From JAAEQG01 sp023133475 (GTDB lineage Bacteria; Planctomycetota; Phycisphaerae; UBA1845), in assembly GCA_030631415.1 (NCBI GenBank), contig DAOVLE010000235.1, positions 1-7,795 of the forward strand: a stretch of DNA of 7,795 nt. Direction: 5' to 3'. The position numbers and the translations under genes are program-made. Shown here piece by piece: positions 4,953-7,795 of the stretch (positions are counted from its first letter, which is position 1; each line of letters starts with the position of its first letter). Under the pieces are notes generated by a model. That model saw only the letters and a list, made by a program, of their open reading frames with translations. It had not been told where the DNA came from and searched no databases.

Positions 4953-7625
4953 ATGGAACCAGTAAACCGCAAACGACGCGAACTGACTCTCAAGGATCGG
5001 CTTTCACGCCTCACCTACCTCCAGGCCTGCAAGCTCCTGGGGGCTGATGGCGAAAGCCTGATCCGCGAGGGTGGGAAACACGAGATCGACATTGACGAAC
5101 AAGTGCATCTGGGCGGGGACCTTTTCCGCCTGCGGCTGCCCGACGCGGTGGTCACGATAACCCTGATGGCCCAGGCAAAGCAGCGGTTGCACTGGAACTG
5201 CACGCAGTGCCAGACAGCCTGCGCCCACGTGGGGGCGGCTTTGTCGCTTATCCTCGAAGAGAAGATGGCATTGGGTCTGGCTGCCCCGCCGCCGGAGCGA
5301 ATCCCCGTCGAAAGCCTCAGTGAAGAGGAATTGGTCAGCGAAGCCATCCGCCAGCGCCAAGAGCGGGCAAGCACGGAGAAGATGATCATCCGCTCGACCA
5401 ATCCCAAAACGCTCTGGACCGACTATCTGGTGACCAACGCCGAATCGGGAAAGAGCTATCGGGTAGCCTTACGCGGATGGGAGCCCGGGCAATCCTACTG
5501 CTCCTGCCCGGACTTTCGCAAGAACACCCTAGGCCTCTGCAAACACATCCTGAACGTCCAGCGGAAGGTCAAAAGTCGCTTCCCGGCTGCGGTGTGCAAC
5601 AGCCCATACCAGCAGACGCAAGTTGCGGTCTATCTGCACTACGGCAAGGAAACCGAGCTACGCCTGCTCCTCCCGCCAGAACTCGACGAAACCGCGGCAG
5701 CGATCGTCGAGCCAATCGGCGGCGGCGCCATTCGGGACGTCCGCGATCTTCTCAATCGCGTGCGGAAGCTGACGGCAGCCGGCTGTGACGTCATGATCTA
5801 TCCCGACGCGGAGGAGCACATCAATCAGCAACTGTTTCTGGGCCGGATCGAGTCCAAGGTGGCTGAGATTCGCAAGAACCCAAAAGAGCATCCCCTGCGC
5901 CGGCAACTGCTCAAGGCTGACCTGCTCCCGTACCAGATGGACGGCGTCGCCTTTGCCGTGGGCGTCGGGCGCGCGATTCTGGCGGACGACATGGGCTTGG
6001 GAAAGACGATCCAGGGCATCGGTGTGGCGGAATTGCTGGCCCAGGAAGCCGGTATTTCCAAGGTTCTGATCATCTGCCCAGCCACGCTCAAGTCTCAGTG
6101 GCGCAGCGAAATCCACCGTTTTTGCGGGCGCGACTGTCAACTCGTGCTGGGCAGTGCCCAGGAGCGCGCCCGGCAGTACGATAACGAATGCTTCTTCACC
6201 ATCTGCAACTACGAGCAGGTGCTACGCGACATCCTCGCTATCGAGCAGGTCAAGTGGGACTTGATCGTCCTGGACGAAGGGCAACGCATCAAGAACTGGG
6301 AGGCCAAGACCAGCCGGGTGGTCAAGGGTCTGAAATCGCCGTTCGCCCTGGTTCTTTCGGGGACGCCCCTGGAGAATCGGCTTGACGATCTTTTCTCCGT
6401 GGCCGAGTTCATCGACGACCGCCGCCTGGGGTCGGCATTTCGCTTCTTCAACCGCCACCGGGTGGTGGACGAGAAGGGCAAGGTGCTGGGCTACAAGAAC
6501 CTTGGCGAATTGCGCAAGCGACTCAGCCCCATTCTGTTACGCCGCACACGGGCTTTGGTCATGAGCGACCTTCCGCCGCGGACTACCGAGATTCTGCGGA
6601 TCGCGCCAACCGAGGAGCAACTCGACCTCCACAGGGCACACATGCGAGTCGTGAGTTCCATCGTTAAGAAACAGTACATCACCGAGATGGACCTGCTTCG
6701 CCTGCAAAAAGCCCTGCTCATGTGCCGCATGTCCGCCGACAGCACGTTTCTGGTGGATAAGAAGGACCCGGGCTATTCCAGCAAGTTGGAAACCCTCGAC
6801 AATCTGTTCGAGGAGCTTTTTCAGGAAGAGGATCGCAAGGTGGTCCTGTTTTCGGAATGGACCACCATGCTGAATCTGATCGAGCAGTTGCTCGATAAGC
6901 GCGGCATCCGGTACGTCCGTCTCGACGGTTCGGTGCCTCAGAAGAAGCGACAGCAACTGGTCGCCACTTTTGGGAAAGACCCTGATTGCAGGCTGTTCAT
7001 CTCTACCAATGCCGGTTCGACCGGTTTGAACCTCCAGGCTGCCAACACTGTAATCAACATTGATCTCCCGTGGAATCCGGCTGTGCTGGAGCAGCGTATC
7101 GCCCGCGCCCACCGCATGGGCCAGAAGAGGCCTGTCCAGGTCTTTGTCCTGGTCACCGAGGGGACCATCGAGGAGAACCTGCTCACCACCTTGTCAGCCA
7201 AGCACGAACTGGCGTTGGCGGCCCTCAACGCCGAGTCAGACGTTGACACCGTGGACCTCGCCGGCGGCATGGAAGAGTTGAAGCGGCGGTTGGAGGTTTT
7301 GCTGGGGGCAAAGCCTGAAGCGCCGGTGGACGAGAGCGAGAAGGTCAGGCAGGCTCAAGAGGCTGATCGCCTCGCCCGGCAGGAAAAAGTCGCTCTGGCG
7401 GGCGGTCAACTCCTGGGAGCAGCGTTTGCTTTCCTCGGCGAAATGCTCCCCGCACGGGAAGAAACCTCCCAGTCCAGGCAGTTGGCTGAAACGGTGAAGG
7501 AACGCTTTGCAGAATGCCTCGAAAAGGACGAAGACGGTCGCCTCAAACTGACCGTGACACTCCCCGATGCTTCCACACTGGACACGCTGGCAAACTCGCT
7601 CGCCCACCTTCTGGAAGCAAGATGA
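4953..7625 (+). CDS. SNF2-family DEAD/DEAH-like helicase/translocase with SWIM zinc fingers
   Basis: The 890-residue protein is an ATP-driven double-stranded DNA translocase of the SWI2/SNF2 superfamily 2 group, cytosolic. The N-terminal part has a canonical SWIM motif (Cys183, Cys185, Cys196, His198 in CxCx10CxH) and, upstream, a degenerate SWIM-like cluster (CxxCx3CxH, residues 83-92). SWIM domains bind zinc and mediate DNA or protein contacts. The motor shows all helicase motifs: LLPYQ (324-328), Walker A DDMGLGKT (345-352), Ia LIICPATLKSQW (372-383), Walker B-type DEGQ (441-444), III LSGTPLENR (468-476), IV VVLFSEW (630-636), V NAGSTGLNLQ (686-695) and VI QRIARAHRMGQ (714-724). About 100 C-terminal residues after 790 are charged and match nothing I know. 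Start ATG 4953 is the only sensible one. SNF2-SWIM proteins are widespread and of unclear physiological role; no methyltransferase or nuclease neighbour indicates a defence operon. Confidence 0.95.
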   Translation: MEPVNRKRRELTLKDRLSRLTYLQACKLLGADGESLIREGGKHEIDIDEQVHLGGDLFRLRLPDAVVTITLMAQAKQRLHWNCTQCQTACAHVGAALSLILEEKMALGLAAPPPERIPVESLSEEELVSEAIRQRQERASTEKMIIRSTNPKTLWTDYLVTNAESGKSYRVALRGWEPGQSYCSCPDFRKNTLGLCKHILNVQRKVKSRFPAAVCNSPYQQTQVAVYLHYGKETELRLLLPPELDETAAAIVEPIGGGAIRDVRDLLNRVRKLTAAGCDVMIYPDAEEHINQQLFLGRIESKVAEIRKNPKEHPLRRQLLKADLLPYQMDGVAFAVGVGRAILADDMGLGKTIQGIGVAELLAQEAGISKVLIICPATLKSQWRSEIHRFCGRDCQLVLGSAQERARQYDNECFFTICNYEQVLRDILAIEQVKWDLIVLDEGQRIKNWEAKTSRVVKGLKSPFALVLSGTPLENRLDDLFSVAEFIDDRRLGSAFRFFNRHRVVDEKGKVLGYKNLGELRKRLSPILLRRTRALVMSDLPPRTTEILRIAPTEEQLDLHRAHMRVVSSIVKKQYITEMDLLRLQKALLMCRMSADSTFLVDKKDPGYSSKLETLDNLFEELFQEEDRKVVLFSEWTTMLNLIEQLLDKRGIRYVRLDGSVPQKKRQQLVATFGKDPDCRLFISTNAGSTGLNLQAANTVINIDLPWNPAVLEQRIARAHRMGQKRPVQVFVLVTEGTIEENLLTTLSAKHELALAALNAESDVDTVDLAGGMEELKRRLEVLLGAKPEAPVDESEKVRQAQEADRLARQEKVALAGGQLLGAAFAFLGEMLPAREETSQSRQLAETVKERFAECLEKDEDGRLKLTVTLPDASTLDTLANSLAHLLEAR

Positions 7626-7629
7626 GAAG

Positions 7630-7662
<33 letters not shown>

Positions 7663-7682
7663 AAGTGAGTGTGTGCATCTTC

Positions 7683-7702
7683 CGAATGTAATTCGCGTTT
7701 TT
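7683..7702 (+). terminator. Weak candidate terminator after the helicase gene
   Basis: CGAAT-GTA-ATTCG (7683-7695) forms a 5-bp stem with a 3-nt loop. Two bases later comes a run of five T (7698-7702). The stem is short and AT-rich, so it is at best a weak intrinsic terminator. Confidence 0.3.
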
Positions 7703-7715
7703 CCCCATTCGTTGT

Positions 7716-7757
7716 GCTCCACGCTCCACGCTCCACGCTCCACTCTACACGCTCCCC
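7716..7757. repeat. Heptamer tandem array GCTCCAC
   Basis: Four perfect copies of GCTCCAC (7716-7743) are followed by two decayed units, TCTACAC and GCTCCCC (7744-7757). The unit length equals that of the ATGGAAA array 53 nt upstream, but the sequences are unrelated. Confidence 0.93.
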
Positions 7758-7795
7758 TTCGGGTCGCCGCTAAACGCTGAGGACTTGTCGCCGCT

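Noticed and set aside
4953..7625. The helicase as part of a DISARM-type or other defence island
   Set aside because: No methyltransferase, nuclease, DUF1998 protein or phospholipase gene is adjacent; the neighbours are a small lipoprotein and repeats.

Overview
The window looks like a piece of a GC-rich bacterial chromosome, most likely from a planctomycete. The grounds are the small Cys-anchored lipoprotein with a CDPTVR start, intergenic palindromes built on GTAGGGCGGGT, heptamer tandem arrays, and large genes separated by repeat-filled spacers. This assignment is inference from familiarity, not from a search. The genetic code is the standard bacterial one: two genes here (1088-1462 and 4953-7625) end in TGA.

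Layout. Positions 57-3888 hold four co-directional genes on the minus strand. In transcription order these are a secreted trypsin-like serine protease with long unclassified C-terminal domains (3888-1471), a small lipoprotein 8 nt downstream (1462-1088), a selenoprotein W-like gene that reads through an in-frame TGA (1004-768), and purN, the formyltransferase of purine synthesis (689-57). The third gene is invisible to ordinary ORF calling. The selW-like gene sits exactly between two almost identical copies of a palindromic repeat, and the repeat edges supply the stop codons of selW and of the lipoprotein gene. Positions 3889-4302 are non-coding, with a probable promoter for the protease, one repeat copy, and a region dense in nested inverted repeats. 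A second small lipoprotein (4530-4303, minus) follows. It is divergent from a large SNF2-type helicase with tandem SWIM-like zinc clusters (4953-7625, plus). The spacer between them carries two inverted repeats, the fourth palindrome copy and a candidate helicase promoter. After the helicase come two unrelated 7-bp tandem arrays.

The main discovery is the selenoprotein. The frame 1004-768 encodes 78 residues with a CxxU redox motif (Cys8, Sec11) and the Rdx-family core (GGGGIFDV, IYSK, GRFP). It has a GGAG ribosome binding site, and a bulged stem-loop with a G-initial apical loop lies right after the TGA, as a bacterial SECIS should. No selenocysteine machinery (selA, selB, selC, selD) is visible here, so the host must encode it elsewhere for the gene to work. 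No functional link among selW, purN and the helicase is evident; the minus-strand genes are probably just co-transcribed.
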